Positions 1 through 9,474 of a DNA stretch of 64,000 bases are shown in pieces (the first letter of the stretch is position 1; every line of letters begins with the position of its first letter). The translations under genes were made by a program, and so were the position numbers. The notes beneath the pieces are model-generated. The model was not told where the DNA came from. It worked only from the letters and a program-made list of their open reading frames with translations, and ran no database searches. Origin of the DNA: JBBIOU01 sp037443205 (GTDB taxonomy: Bacteria; Bacteroidota; Bacteroidia; Flavobacteriales_D; UBA2798); the NCBI GenBank assembly GCA_037443205.1, contig JBBIOU010000003.1:62001-126000 (forward strand), given 5' to 3'.

Positions 1-635
1 GTACCTAATGCGTTGTTGGTAGCATGTATAGCCTGACCGCCATTCCACCCTGGACAAATTGGTTTATTTCCGATATGTGTTTCGGCTATGTTTGTGCCTT
101 CGTATAAGATAATTTGGCTGCAGTACTGTAAACTTGTACAACTAAACATCGGTACGTTATTGTATTGTACCACAAAGGCCCTGTTGGGAGCTGTACCAAT
201 GGTTGCGTAAAATATTTGTCCACCAATACCGGGATTGATATCCTGCCAGGGGCCTAATACCGCATTGCGTATCTGATTATTCGGGTTACCGGGTACGGGA
301 GCTGTAATGCTCCATGGAGAATAACCGTTTGCAAAGGCAGTGTTAAAACATATGTAATTATTGGAAGAAATCAGACATTGAGTGTATGTATTACCATAAA
401 ATGTAAACGGAAAACCTATATTAATAACACCCGAAAATTGATCATCGGTTAAAAAAACCTGTGTGCCTACATATTGTGCAGGACTAGAATTTCCATACAA
501 TGTTGCTGTTAAGGTTACCGGTTGACCGGGGCAACTGTTTTGATCAGGACCCGCATAAATACATTGTTGCGACAAGGTATTAAGCGGTTGTATTAGTACA
601 AATAATATAAGAATATTGTTTATAGCTGTTTTCAT
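1..635 (-). CDS. Secreted T9SS-type surface protein, N-terminal part (runs off window)
   Basis: Open to the window edge; 211 codons are visible from an ATG at 635. The start encodes a signal peptide ending near LNTLSQQ. Residues about 40-210 form a beta-rich domain with motifs GFPFTFYGNTYTQCLISSNN, SPWSIT, LGPWQDINPG and GTAPNRAFVV. The same series of motifs is in the N-terminus of the protein at 35107-37683, and a looser version is in the middle of the protein at 6852-9152. By analogy with the 35107 gene I infer that repeats and a C-terminal sorting domain lie beyond the window, but this cannot be seen. Function is unknown; an exported adhesin-like protein is the best guess. Confidence 0.8.
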   Translation of the reverse strand, partial: MKTAINNILILFVLIQPLNTLSQQCIYAGPDQNSCPGQPVTLTATLYGNSSPAQYVGTQVFLTDDQFSGVINIGFPFTFYGNTYTQCLISSNNYICFNTAFANGYSPWSITAPVPGNPNNQIRNAVLGPWQDINPGIGGQIFYATIGTAPNRAFVVQYNNVPMFSCTSLQYCSQIILYEGTNIAETHIGNKPICPGWNGGQAIHATNNALG

Positions 636-780
636 TTTGTTAATTACGTTCTTTTAGTAGACATTCTTTCTTTGTTATTCTTGTGTGATGACGATATTTT
701 GACAAATAGGTTGCTTGTCTTTAACAATAATTACAAACATTAAGTTCAGCCATTAAAAAATTAATAAGCCATGTTTTATA

Positions 781-2577
781 TCAAACGCTTTTGTTAAAAA
801 AATCTATTATCAATTTTGCTTTTTGTGCACCCACTAAATTGTGCAGCTCATCAAACTTAAGTTCTTTGATTCTTTTTAGGGATTTGAATTTTGTAAGAAG
901 TAAAGTTGCTGTTTTTTCGCCTATACCTTTAATTTTACTTAATTCACTTTCTAATCCGGCTTTGCTTCTTTTGTTGCGGTGATGGGTAATGCCAAAGCGA
1001 TGAGCTTCATTGCGTATATGCTGAATTACTTTTAAAGTTTCCGAACGTTTGTCTATGTAAAGCGGTAGTGAATCACCGGGATAGTAGATTTCTTCTAGTT
1101 TTTTAGCAATACCAATTACGGCAATTTTACCTTTGAGATTTAATTTTTCTAAACTTTCAATGGCTGCGCTTAACTGGCCTTTTCCTCCGTCAATCACTAT
1201 CAGCTTAGGCAAAGGTTGTTTTTCCTCGAGTAAGCGTTTATATCGTCTGTAAATAACTTCACGCATACTTGCAAAGTCGTCCGGGCCTTCAACAGTTTTG
1301 ATGTTGTAATGTCTGTAGTCTTTTTTAGACGGCCTGGCATTTTTAAAAACCACGCATGCCGAAACGGCATTTGTTCCTTGTAAATTAGAATTATCAAAAC
1401 ATTCAATATAATCTGGTAATTCACTTAGGCGCAAATCTTTTTGCATAGTTTGCAGAATACGCTCTGTATGGCGCTCGGGATTTTTTATTCTTTCCTGTTT
1501 AAGTTTATCCAGGCGGTAAAATTTAGCATTACGTTCTGATAGTTCGAGTAAAAGTTTTTTATCTCCGCGTTGCGGCACTACCACGTTTATACCTTCATAT
1601 TCTATCTTAAATGGGACAATAATTTCTTTTGCGTCACTTTCAAATTTTTGTCTAAGTTCGGTTATAGCAATTTGTAGCAGTTCAGCATCTGTTTCTTCGA
1701 GTTTTTTTGTCAATTCCAAAGTATAGCTTTGTATTAAGGAGCCTTCATATATTTTTAAATAATTTATATATGCCCACTTTTCATCGCTTATGATTGAAAA
1801 TACATCTGCCGTAAGATTTAAGTTTGTAATAACGGTTGATTTATGCTTGTAATTTTCGAGTTTATCTATTTTTTGTTTTAGAAGTTGTGCTTCTTCAAAT
1901 TTTAACTCCTTGGCCAATAAATTCATTTTTTCTTTCAGGTTTGATAGTATTTTTTTAATGTCGCCTTTTATTATTTGTCTAACCTGATCTATTTGCAATA
2001 AATAATCATGATGCGATTGTTTGTTTTCGCAAGGGCCTGAACATTTACCGATATGATATTCTAAACATACACGAAATTTATGTTTGGAAATATTATCATC
2101 ACTAAGCAATAAATTACAGGTTCTGATGGTATAGAGTTCTCTGATGAGTTCGAGCAGTGTTCGCAGCATGGTTACCGAGGTATATGGACCATAGTATTCG
2201 CTTCCATCAGCAATTTTTTTTCTGGTTTGAAAAACCCTCGGAAACGGCTCGTTTTTTATACATATCCATGGATATGTTTTATCGTCTTTCAGGTTTACAT
2301 TATACTTAGGCTGATACTTTTTTATAAGTGTATTTTCTAACAACAACGCGTCTTGCTCGCTGGGTGTTACGATATATTCCAAACGCTGGATTTTTTTTAC
2401 TAATAGATTTAGTTTTGCGCTATCGTGGTTTTTATTAAAGTACGAGGATACTCTTTTTTTGAGGCTTTTGGCTTTGCCTACATACAGCAATTTTTCGTCC
2501 GCATCAAAAAATTTGTAAATCCCCGGGGCTTCGGGTAATGCTTTAATTTGAAATTCTATGTTTATTAAATAATTCAA
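781..2577 (-). CDS. uvrC: Excinuclease ABC subunit C
   Basis: Makes the dual incision in nucleotide excision repair as part of UvrABC, acting in the cytoplasm. The 598 residues match family length. A GIY-YIG nuclease domain is at about 13-90 (LPEAPGIYKF, LLYVGKAKSLKKR), followed by a Cys-containing segment (CLEYHIGKCSGPCE), a UVR motif at about 205-240 (KFEEAQLLKQKIDKLENY), the RNase H-like 5' nuclease domain (ECFDNSNLQGTNAVSACVVF, IVIDGGKGQL) and a C-terminal helix-hairpin-helix pair (LSKIKGIGEKTATLLL). The only in-frame N-terminal start compatible with the GIY-YIG domain is a TTG. It is divergent from the exonuclease gene at 2607 with 29 bp between them. Confidence 0.97.
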   Translation of the reverse strand: MNYLINIEFQIKALPEAPGIYKFFDADEKLLYVGKAKSLKKRVSSYFNKNHDSAKLNLLVKKIQRLEYIVTPSEQDALLLENTLIKKYQPKYNVNLKDDKTYPWICIKNEPFPRVFQTRKKIADGSEYYGPYTSVTMLRTLLELIRELYTIRTCNLLLSDDNISKHKFRVCLEYHIGKCSGPCENKQSHHDYLLQIDQVRQIIKGDIKKILSNLKEKMNLLAKELKFEEAQLLKQKIDKLENYKHKSTVITNLNLTADVFSIISDEKWAYINYLKIYEGSLIQSYTLELTKKLEETDAELLQIAITELRQKFESDAKEIIVPFKIEYEGINVVVPQRGDKKLLLELSERNAKFYRLDKLKQERIKNPERHTERILQTMQKDLRLSELPDYIECFDNSNLQGTNAVSACVVFKNARPSKKDYRHYNIKTVEGPDDFASMREVIYRRYKRLLEEKQPLPKLIVIDGGKGQLSAAIESLEKLNLKGKIAVIGIAKKLEEIYYPGDSLPLYIDKRSETLKVIQHIRNEAHRFGITHHRNKRSKAGLESELSKIKGIGEKTATLLLTKFKSLKRIKELKFDELHNLVGAQKAKLIIDFFNKSV

Positions 2578-2606
2578 AATAACTACATTAGCTAAAAAAT
2601 AAAAAT

Positions 2607-3329
2607 ATGCTTGATACTACAAAAATAAGCAACATACTTTTTTTAGATATAGAAACAGTTCCGCAGATTTATGGTTTTGAAAATCTTGATGAAAAGAAAA
2701 AAACATTGTTCGAAGATAAGAATAAACATCTTTTGCGCGATGACACAACCATTGAAGAAGTTTATAAAAAAGCAGGGATATATGCCGAGTTTGGTAAAAT
2801 AATATGTATTTCGTGCGGCTATCTGATTGAAGCTAACGGAATAAGAGAATTGAGAATAAAATCTTTTTATGGCGATGATGAAAAAAAACTGCTTTACAAT
2901 TTTGCTGAACTTTTGAATAAATCTTTTAATACAGACAAACACAGGCTTTGTGCTCATAACGGCAAAGAGTTCGATTTTCCTTATTTATGCAGAAGGATGA
3001 TTATAAACGAGGTAAAGCTACCTTTTATCCTGCAAATGCAAGGTAAAAAACCTTGGGAAGTGCAGCATATAGATACCATGGAATTGTGGAAGTTTGGCGA
3101 TTATAAAAATTTCACTTCTTTGGAGCTGCTTACTGAACTGTTCAACATTCCTTCGCCCAAAGACGCTATTAAAGGGAGTGATGTAGGCAGAGTGTACTGG
3201 CAAGAAAAAAACCTGAAAAAAATTGTAGAATATTGTCAAAAAGATGTTATTGCCTTGTGCAGAGTTTACTTGAGATTCTGCTACGAGCCATTTTTGACCG
3301 ATGAAAACATTAAAATTATCAACGAATAA
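2607..3329 (+). CDS. DEDDy-type 3'-5' exonuclease, PolB-like
   Basis: Predicted single-domain 3'-5' exonuclease of the DnaQ-like superfamily (240 aa). Exo I is LFLDIETVP (D14, E16), Exo II is CAHNGKEFDFPYLCRRM, and Exo III is VEYCQKDVIALCRVY with the Tyr four residues before the last Asp, which makes it DEDDy rather than DEDDh. No polymerase domain is attached. It resembles the stand-alone 'predicted 3'-5' exonuclease, PolB-like' family common in Bacteroidota. Its position next to uvrC suggests a repair role, but that is inference from context. The start is the ATG at 2607. Confidence 0.88.
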   Translation: MLDTTKISNILFLDIETVPQIYGFENLDEKKKTLFEDKNKHLLRDDTTIEEVYKKAGIYAEFGKIICISCGYLIEANGIRELRIKSFYGDDEKKLLYNFAELLNKSFNTDKHRLCAHNGKEFDFPYLCRRMIINEVKLPFILQMQGKKPWEVQHIDTMELWKFGDYKNFTSLELLTELFNIPSPKDAIKGSDVGRVYWQEKNLKKIVEYCQKDVIALCRVYLRFCYEPFLTDENIKIINE

Positions 3330-3404
3330 AAAAAATTACATTCAGCGTATTTAGCTTTATAATTAAACTTAACTTAGGGGTTTTAAAACATATCCAAAGT
3401 CTTA

Positions 3405-5207
3405 ATGATTCAACCGATTTTAGAAATAAATAATTTAATTACCGAGTTTACAAGTGATGGCGTGGTAACACGAGCCGTTGATAATATTTCGTTTACGGTA
3501 AACAAAGGAGAAACTGTTGGAATAGTTGGGGAATCAGGTTCGGGCAAATCAGTTACTTCTTTATCTGCCATGCGATTAATTCCTACTCCTCCCGGAAAAA
3601 TTGCCGGTGGAGAAATTGTTCTGCATACCCGTAGCGGGCCGGTTGACCTCTTAAAAATCAGTGAAGCTGAAATGCGTAAATTCAGAGGCAACCAAATAGC
3701 CATGATTTTTCAGGAGCCCATGACCTCGCTAAACCCTGTTTATACGTGCGGTGATCAGGTTACCGAAACTTTACGCTTACACCTGAAATTATCTAAAAAA
3801 GCTGCCTACGACAGAACCATAGAATTATTTAATGAGGTAAAATTACCCCGACCCGAACAAATATATAACAGCTATCCGCATCAATTATCGGGTGGTCAGA
3901 AACAACGGGTAATGATTGCCATGGCCATGTCGTGCAATCCTTCTATACTCATTGCTGATGAGCCCACCACAGCACTGGATGTAACTGTTCAGAAAACCAT
4001 TCTTGAGTTGATGAATGAGTTGCAACAAAAACACAATATGGGAATAATTTTTATTACCCATGATTTAGGAGTTATTGCCGAAGTAGCCAATAAGGTTGTT
4101 GTAATGTATAAAGGAAAAATTGTAGAACAAGGTAATGTACTGGATATCTTTACCAACCCAAAACATCCTTACACCAAGGGCTTATTAGCATGCCGGCCCC
4201 CTTTAAACCGAAGGCTGAAAAAACTACCCGTTATTGCAGATTTTATGAAAACGGATGAAAACGACAACGTGATTGAAAGCGCTGCATCGGTAGAAACTGT
4301 TATTAAATTGATGGAAGAACCCTTAACTGAAAGACAAGAAAGATACAAAAAATTATATGCCTCCGAACCCATTTTAAAAGTTGAAAATTTAAAAGTATAT
4401 TATCCTTCTGCACACAGTTTGTTTGGTAAAGTAACCCAATGGGTAAAAGCAGTAGATGATGTTAGCCTGGAAGTATATCAAGGCGAAACATTGGGTTTAG
4501 TTGGCGAATCGGGCTGTGGTAAAACTACTTTGGGTAAAGCCATATTGCGTTTACAGGATATATATTCGGGCAAGGTTATTTACAAAGGAAAAGATATCGC
4601 TAAATTGTCTCAAAAAGAAATGCGCTCCTTACGCAAAAAAATGCAAATAATATTTCAAGACCCATATTCATCACTCAATCCGCGTATGACCGTTGGCGAA
4701 GCTATAATGGAACCCATGCGTGTTCATGGAATTTTAGAAAATGATAAAGCCAGAAAAAACAAAGTGGTAGAAATATTAGATCGCGTAAATATGCGCCCCT
4801 CACATTTTAACCGCTATCCGCATGAGTTTTCAGGTGGGCAACGCCAACGTATATGCATTGCCAGAGCCATCGCTGTGCAACCCGAATTTATTATTTGCGA
4901 TGAATCGGTTGCGGCACTCGATGTTTCGGTGCAGGCACAAGTGCTAAATTTACTTAACGAACTAAAAAACGATTTTGGATTTACTTATATATTTATTTCT
5001 CACGATTTATCGGTGGTTAAATTTATGAGCGACCGAATGGTGGTTATGAATAAAGGTGTGATAGAAGAAATGGCCCTGGCAGAAGAAATTTATCAAAATC
5101 CTAAAACCGAATATACCAAAAGCCTCATTAACGCTATACCCAAAGGCGATATTGATGACATCAAAAGAAACATCAGCAGAAACTCCTCTTCAAGAATTGT
5201 TTTTTAA
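3405..5207 (+). CDS. Fused oligopeptide-type ABC transporter ATPase (DppD-DppF-like tandem)
   Basis: One polypeptide of 600 residues carries two ABC ATPase domains. The first has Walker A GESGSGKS near 43-50, Q-loop IFQEPMTSLN, signature LSGGQKQR at 161-168 and Walker B ILIADEP at 181-187. The second has Walker A GESGCGKT near 366-373, Q-loop IFQDPYSSLNP, signature FSGGQRQR near 475 and Walker B FIICDES. HPYTKGLLACRPP at the end of the first domain is the oligopeptide/dipeptide C-terminal extension. Fused DppD-DppF proteins are usual in Bacteroidota. No permease or substrate-binding gene is adjacent, so the membrane partners must be encoded elsewhere and the substrate is inferred only from family. 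Confidence 0.95.
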   Translation: MIQPILEINNLITEFTSDGVVTRAVDNISFTVNKGETVGIVGESGSGKSVTSLSAMRLIPTPPGKIAGGEIVLHTRSGPVDLLKISEAEMRKFRGNQIAMIFQEPMTSLNPVYTCGDQVTETLRLHLKLSKKAAYDRTIELFNEVKLPRPEQIYNSYPHQLSGGQKQRVMIAMAMSCNPSILIADEPTTALDVTVQKTILELMNELQQKHNMGIIFITHDLGVIAEVANKVVVMYKGKIVEQGNVLDIFTNPKHPYTKGLLACRPPLNRRLKKLPVIADFMKTDENDNVIESAASVETVIKLMEEPLTERQERYKKLYASEPILKVENLKVYYPSAHSLFGKVTQWVKAVDDVSLEVYQGETLGLVGESGCGKTTLGKAILRLQDIYSGKVIYKGKDIAKLSQKEMRSLRKKMQIIFQDPYSSLNPRMTVGEAIMEPMRVHGILENDKARKNKVVEILDRVNMRPSHFNRYPHEFSGGQRQRICIARAIAVQPEFIICDESVAALDVSVQAQVLNLLNELKNDFGFTYIFISHDLSVVKFMSDRMVVMNKGVIEEMALAEEIYQNPKTEYTKSLINAIPKGDIDDIKRNISRNSSSRIVF

Positions 5208-5223
5208 TCCGGATTGATTCGAA

Positions 5224-6759
5224 CTAATAAAACAAAGGGTAATTTTTCAGTAAATAATCTTCGTAATAATTTTTTATGGCCAGGTTTCGCCAGCGCAGGG
5301 ATGCCAACCGGTTTATTTTTTCAAATACCGGAACATCATCACTTAGTAATACAGCATTAGCTGTATCAATATTTTTTAAATAATCAGGTGAATATTTAAT
5401 CTCTGCACAGGAGGCTATAAATAATAAGTTTCTTTGATCTTCATTCACATCTGTTGGCAAAACCTCAACCTTATATCCTGCACGATTTAACGTTTTATAT
5501 ATACTGCTGTTTCCTAAGCCATATTGCCCATTGATATAGCCAAAACTATTTATAAAACATATACCGTGGTCATTTAAAATATTTTTGACTTTACTTAAAC
5601 TTTCTAAAGTTATTAAATGAGAAGGAGCTTCTTCTCCTTTAAATGTATCAAATATTATTACATCATATTTTTTAGAGCAAGTATTTATAAAATGTCTGGC
5701 ATCATCAATAAATACACGGATATTTGAATTGAGATTAAAGTATTTACAAGCCACCTGATAAATTCTGTAATCTAATTCGCAGGCATCTACTTCAAATCCT
5801 TCTTCATATAAGTGATTAGCCACAACGCCTCCGCCTAATCCCAACAATAAAACTTTTTTACCCTGATTTTTTAATGGTTCAAGATAGTTGCTTATTTTAT
5901 GTACATAAGTAAAATATTTTTCCTGATTTTTAGAGGTATCAGCATTTGCATCATACATGGTTTGTGAAATACGATTTACATACATCCAACGGGTATAATC
6001 ATTTTTTCTTGTGTTATCGGCCAGGTAAATATCTGCGGGCATATCAAACACTACTATTTGGCCTAATAAACCTTCGCTGTGATATAAAAGTTTTACGGGA
6101 TTGTGTGGATGAATCGTTAACTTGTTATGTTGATATTGCCAAATAAACAATACAGGTATAAAAACGGGCAGGAAATTTCTTTGCTTAATTAACATCACTA
6201 AAGGTATAACCGAGAGTATTAAACCGCAAACAAGTGCAGGATTTTTCAATCCAAATTCGGGTATAATGTAAAAACCATATAAAAAAGTTGCTACAATGCC
6301 GCCAAGTGTTGAAACTGCATATACGGTTCCTGCTGCCCGCCCCGAATTATTTATATAATTTGAAAGCAATGAAGTGATAAGCGGTGATACCATGCCCATC
6401 AAAAAAACCGGAGGAAACAAAAGCATCAGTGTTGAGATACAAACCGAGATGAGCAAAGGTAATTTGCCGAATATTAAAAATGCCAATTGGGCAGTTAGAG
6501 GCATAACTGCAGTAAATACCGAGGCTATTATTAAAATTTTATACAAATTATTTTCGTTGTTTTTTCTTTCTGCAATAATACCTCCCAAAAAATATCCTGA
6601 TGCTAATCCTCCCAGCGTTATGGCCATTACAGCGCTCCACACGTACAAGGAAGAGCCGTAAAAAGGTGCCATCATTTTTGCACCCAGCAACTCGGCAGCC
6701 ATAACGCATGCTCCTTCAATAAAAGAAATACATAAGAGCAAATAAAATTTATGGTTCAT
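5224..6759 (-). CDS. Membrane-anchored spermidine-synthase-like protein
   Basis: The N-terminal ~210 residues contain about seven hydrophobic segments beginning with the first helix (FYLLLCISFIEGACVMAAE). The C-terminal half is a spermidine/spermine-synthase-like SAM-binding Rossmann domain with motif I LLLGLGGGVVANHL and the acidic end of strand 2 (EVDACELD). The family is known as 'fused MFS/spermidine synthase'; substrates of most members are unproven. The post-II region reads VIIFDTFKGEEAPSHL, so the second Asp of the classical DxxD pair is not present and true spermidine synthesis is doubtful. The start is set at the ATG 6759; the upstream in-frame TTG at 6777 is less likely. It is convergent with the ABC gene, 16 bp apart. 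Confidence 0.85.
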   Translation of the reverse strand: MNHKFYLLLCISFIEGACVMAAELLGAKMMAPFYGSSLYVWSAVMAITLGGLASGYFLGGIIAERKNNENNLYKILIIASVFTAVMPLTAQLAFLIFGKLPLLISVCISTLMLLFPPVFLMGMVSPLITSLLSNYINNSGRAAGTVYAVSTLGGIVATFLYGFYIIPEFGLKNPALVCGLILSVIPLVMLIKQRNFLPVFIPVLFIWQYQHNKLTIHPHNPVKLLYHSEGLLGQIVVFDMPADIYLADNTRKNDYTRWMYVNRISQTMYDANADTSKNQEKYFTYVHKISNYLEPLKNQGKKVLLLGLGGGVVANHLYEEGFEVDACELDYRIYQVACKYFNLNSNIRVFIDDARHFINTCSKKYDVIIFDTFKGEEAPSHLITLESLSKVKNILNDHGICFINSFGYINGQYGLGNSSIYKTLNRAGYKVEVLPTDVNEDQRNLLFIASCAEIKYSPDYLKNIDTANAVLLSDDVPVFEKINRLASLRWRNLAIKNYYEDYLLKNYPLFY

Positions 6760-6795
6760 GTAGCAATAATACAACAATTCCGGCTAATTAAAACA

Positions 6796-6834
6796 GTTCG
6801 CCCCTCAATCAGCGATGCTGATTGAGGGGCGAAC
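6796..6834. terminator. Perfect 18-bp-stem hairpin between two minus-strand genes
   Basis: Arms at 6796-6813 and 6817-6834 are perfect reverse complements around a 3-nt loop (GAT). On the minus strand it follows the stop of the T9SS protein (6852) and is trailed by a weak T-run (CTGTTTTAATT). It most likely terminates that transcript. Because it is symmetric it could also act on the plus strand. Confidence 0.7.
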
Positions 6835-6851
6835 GTGACTTTGATAAAAGT

Positions 6852-9152
6852 TTATTTCTGTATGATTAGCTTATGTGTGCTAATTTTATTTGCGCTGCTT
6901 ATTTGTATGAAGTAAACTCCTGACTCTACATTTAACGTAATATTTTTTTGTGCAGCATTATTAATAGCTTCGCTTAGAATAATTTTGCCGTCAATAGAAT
7001 AAATGGTTAATCGGGCATTATTTTCTATCCCTTCGGCAAAAATTGTAAAATCTCCGCTGTTGGGATTGGGATAAAGAATAATATGGGCGTTTAATGCCAT
7101 TTCGTTTATACCGGTACAGTCCTGAATGGTAACACGTATAGTGTCTCGGGCAATACAGCCGTTAGCATCAGTAGCACCAACTGAATAGGTATAAAGGCCT
7201 GCTCCTTGAGAACCGGCTACGGTTATACTTTGTGTGTTGGCACCGGTTGACCAAATATAAGAAGCAAATCCACCTGGAGCATTGAGTATTAAATTATCAA
7301 TGGTACAAATTGTGGTATCATTACCTATGAAAATTGTAGGGTTGGGATATAATGAAACTATAGAGGTGTCAGTGACCTGGCATCCGTTAAAGTCAACTAC
7401 TGTAACCCAATAGGTACCGGATGTGTTAACATTGATTGTTTGTGTACCGGCACCGGTGTTCCATGAATAGGCTGTAAAACCCGTACCTGCATCCAGGGTA
7501 ATAGTGCCATTAGAACAAACAGCGGTGTCCGGCACGTTTACATTTGGTAAGGAATTAAGCGTAATGGTAACACTATCAGTATTCGAACAACCGTTTGCAT
7601 CTGTACCGATAACGGTATAGGTTGCTGTAGCCGTTGGTGTAAATGGTATGCCATCTGTTACTCCGTTATTCCATACATAGCTTGTAGCGCCTGAGCCGTT
7701 TAAAACGGTTGGGTCTCCCTGGCATACACTGTAATCATTGCCGGCATCTACTAAAGGAAGCGGATGAACAGTTGTGTTGGCAGTAGCAATTGCAACAAAT
7801 TGAGGGGTGGGGTCAAAGCGCACCATTTGCCCTGAATAATCAAAAGATGGATTTCCGTTACCATTGCTGGTTATTGCAGCCATATTGCCTGTTGCATTTT
7901 CAAGTCCTAATGTATGTTGTGAGCCATCCGATACATTGCTTACAGAGTGTACTTCAATAATATTAGTTCCTTCGTATAACATAACCTGTACATCTACCGG
8001 AAAGCCTCCGCCAAAATGAGGAACATTACTAAAATGAACTATTAGCACCTGGTTAGGAGCAGTGCCTGTGGTTGCATAACCTATTGAACCGCCTGCACCG
8101 GGGTTTAAGTCGTTCCACGCAAAAGCAATTAAATTATTCGGGTCATTCACATCCGGTAAAACCTGCCCGGAGCAACAACCATTATCAAAAGCACCGGGAA
8201 AGGTAATAAAACCATTGGATGAGATAATAAAGTCAGTGTAATTATTTCCATAAAAATTAAAAGTAAATCCTATAGGTAAATTTCCGGTTAATTGATCATC
8301 TCCTAAAGCAACCGAAGTTAAAGGCCCTGTATAGTAATTATTGGGCAAATTTTCAGTTACAATATAATTATTTGTGTTCATGTAACCATATTCAATAGTG
8401 TGGGTTCCCGGACCGGCTAATGCAGGATTAAAAGTTAAGCTATCTGCTTCAATACCCGAACCCTGAAAATAATAATTTGGATTTACCGGACAAGCATTTA
8501 AAACCAAAGAATTGTCATTTTCGCAATAGCTTGATGCCAGGTTTAATATGGCGACAACATTATCTGTTATAGTAACATCATCTATATATATACCATCGTA
8601 GTTATTAGCTATACCATCTAAGGAGTTAAAGGTAAAACGGATGATGATAGTTTGGCCTAAATAAGCAGATAAGGAAAATGTATAATTTGTCCAATCAAAT
8701 CCTGAATTAGCAAGTGATACATCCGAACTTACAAGTTGCGTAAAAGTTAATCCTCCATTTGCAGAAATATGCACAGAGAGTACATCATAAAAACAAGGAG
8801 TGCCACCGCACTCGGTATTTAAAAGGGCATTGAATGATAATTCAGGATTACCTGTTGCCGGAATAACAATGGGTTGCGAGTCCATATTACCGCTAACGGT
8901 TGAACCAGCATTTCCAAACTCGCATGCTGAGCCCGAAAAAAGTGCTGAACCCGGTGCTGTATGCCCCGGTGCATTGCTATAGGTGCAGGTTGTTGTGTGT
9001 ATCCAGTTGCCCATACTGCCTGCGTTGGGGGTAAATTGCCCTAATCCGCTATCGAACGTTTCGGAAAAAATAACTGTAGAACACTGTGAATAAGCATTAT
9101 TATTAAGCACAAAGAGTGCTACTGATAAAATCAGAGAGTAAAATTTTTTCAT
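6852..9152 (-). CDS. Secreted multidomain protein with type A T9SS sorting domain
   Basis: The 766 residues start with a signal peptide (MKKFYSLILSVALFVLNNNA, cleavage near YSQ). An MAM/jelly-roll-like segment (about 28-195, FSETFDSGLGQFTP, YDGIYIDDVTI) comes first. It is followed by the beta domain shared with the proteins at 1-635 and 35107-37683 (about 270-460: GFTFNFYGNNYTDFIISSNG, AFAWNDLNPGAGGSIGY). Three Ig-like repeats follow (about 470-690) with the motif SYxWNTGAxTQTI. The C-terminal ~75 residues (LYPNPNSGDFTI, LTIYSIDGKI, GVYFIQI, HKLIIQK) are a type A sorting domain. The protein is expected to be exported across the outer membrane by T9SS. Ligand unknown; no catalytic motif is seen. 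Its start overlaps the upstream 115-residue gene by 50 bp. Confidence 0.9.
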   Translation of the reverse strand: MKKFYSLILSVALFVLNNNAYSQCSTVIFSETFDSGLGQFTPNAGSMGNWIHTTTCTYSNAPGHTAPGSALFSGSACEFGNAGSTVSGNMDSQPIVIPATGNPELSFNALLNTECGGTPCFYDVLSVHISANGGLTFTQLVSSDVSLANSGFDWTNYTFSLSAYLGQTIIIRFTFNSLDGIANNYDGIYIDDVTITDNVVAILNLASSYCENDNSLVLNACPVNPNYYFQGSGIEADSLTFNPALAGPGTHTIEYGYMNTNNYIVTENLPNNYYTGPLTSVALGDDQLTGNLPIGFTFNFYGNNYTDFIISSNGFITFPGAFDNGCCSGQVLPDVNDPNNLIAFAWNDLNPGAGGSIGYATTGTAPNQVLIVHFSNVPHFGGGFPVDVQVMLYEGTNIIEVHSVSNVSDGSQHTLGLENATGNMAAITSNGNGNPSFDYSGQMVRFDPTPQFVAIATANTTVHPLPLVDAGNDYSVCQGDPTVLNGSGATSYVWNNGVTDGIPFTPTATATYTVIGTDANGCSNTDSVTITLNSLPNVNVPDTAVCSNGTITLDAGTGFTAYSWNTGAGTQTINVNTSGTYWVTVVDFNGCQVTDTSIVSLYPNPTIFIGNDTTICTIDNLILNAPGGFASYIWSTGANTQSITVAGSQGAGLYTYSVGATDANGCIARDTIRVTIQDCTGINEMALNAHIILYPNPNSGDFTIFAEGIENNARLTIYSIDGKIILSEAINNAAQKNITLNVESGVYFIQISSANKISTHKLIIQK

Positions 9153-9450
9153 ACAATAAAGGTTTAATTATTTTAACTATTACAAATTTTTCGGGATGCT
9201 CTAATATATATTTTTTATCTTCTTCAGTCATGGCATCCAATCTGCGTTGATGAATATGCACTACCCCGGGTGAATTTTTTAATTGTTCGATATTTACTTT
9301 TGCCGGTTGAGTTGTTCGCGATTTTTCTAATTGCAGTTGCTTGTTGGTTCTTTCTTGCTCTGTTTGAGTGCTAGAATTGTTTATTTGTTGAGCCTGAGCA
9401 AAAGCAAGCATACCTGACAAAAATGATATGCTAAGTAAAATTTTTTTCAT
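9103..9450 (-). CDS. Small exported protein of unknown function
   Basis: 115 residues with an N-terminal signal peptide (MKKILLSISFLSGMLAFAQA), then a polar Gln/Thr/Lys-rich stretch and the segment HQRRLDAMTEEDKKYILEHP. I do not recognise the family. The last ~17 codons overlap the start of the T9SS gene in another frame by 50 bp, so the two are probably co-transcribed and may be translationally linked. The hydrophobic C-terminal end (KIIKPLLYEKILLSDF) lies in the overlap. The body before the overlap reads like a real secreted protein, so I keep it, while allowing that a stop may have been lost and the end extended. Confidence 0.65.
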   Translation of the reverse strand: MKKILLSISFLSGMLAFAQAQQINNSSTQTEQERTNKQLQLEKSRTTQPAKVNIEQLKNSPGVVHIHQRRLDAMTEEDKKYILEHPEKFVIVKIIKPLLYEKILLSDFISSTLCA

Positions 9451-9474
9451 ATCAATCTGATTTTTTAATTTTTA

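Noticed and set aside
6760..6777. Six-codon upstream extension of the spermidine-synthase-like gene
   Set aside because: The upstream start is TTG, while an ATG at 6759 precedes the first membrane helix.
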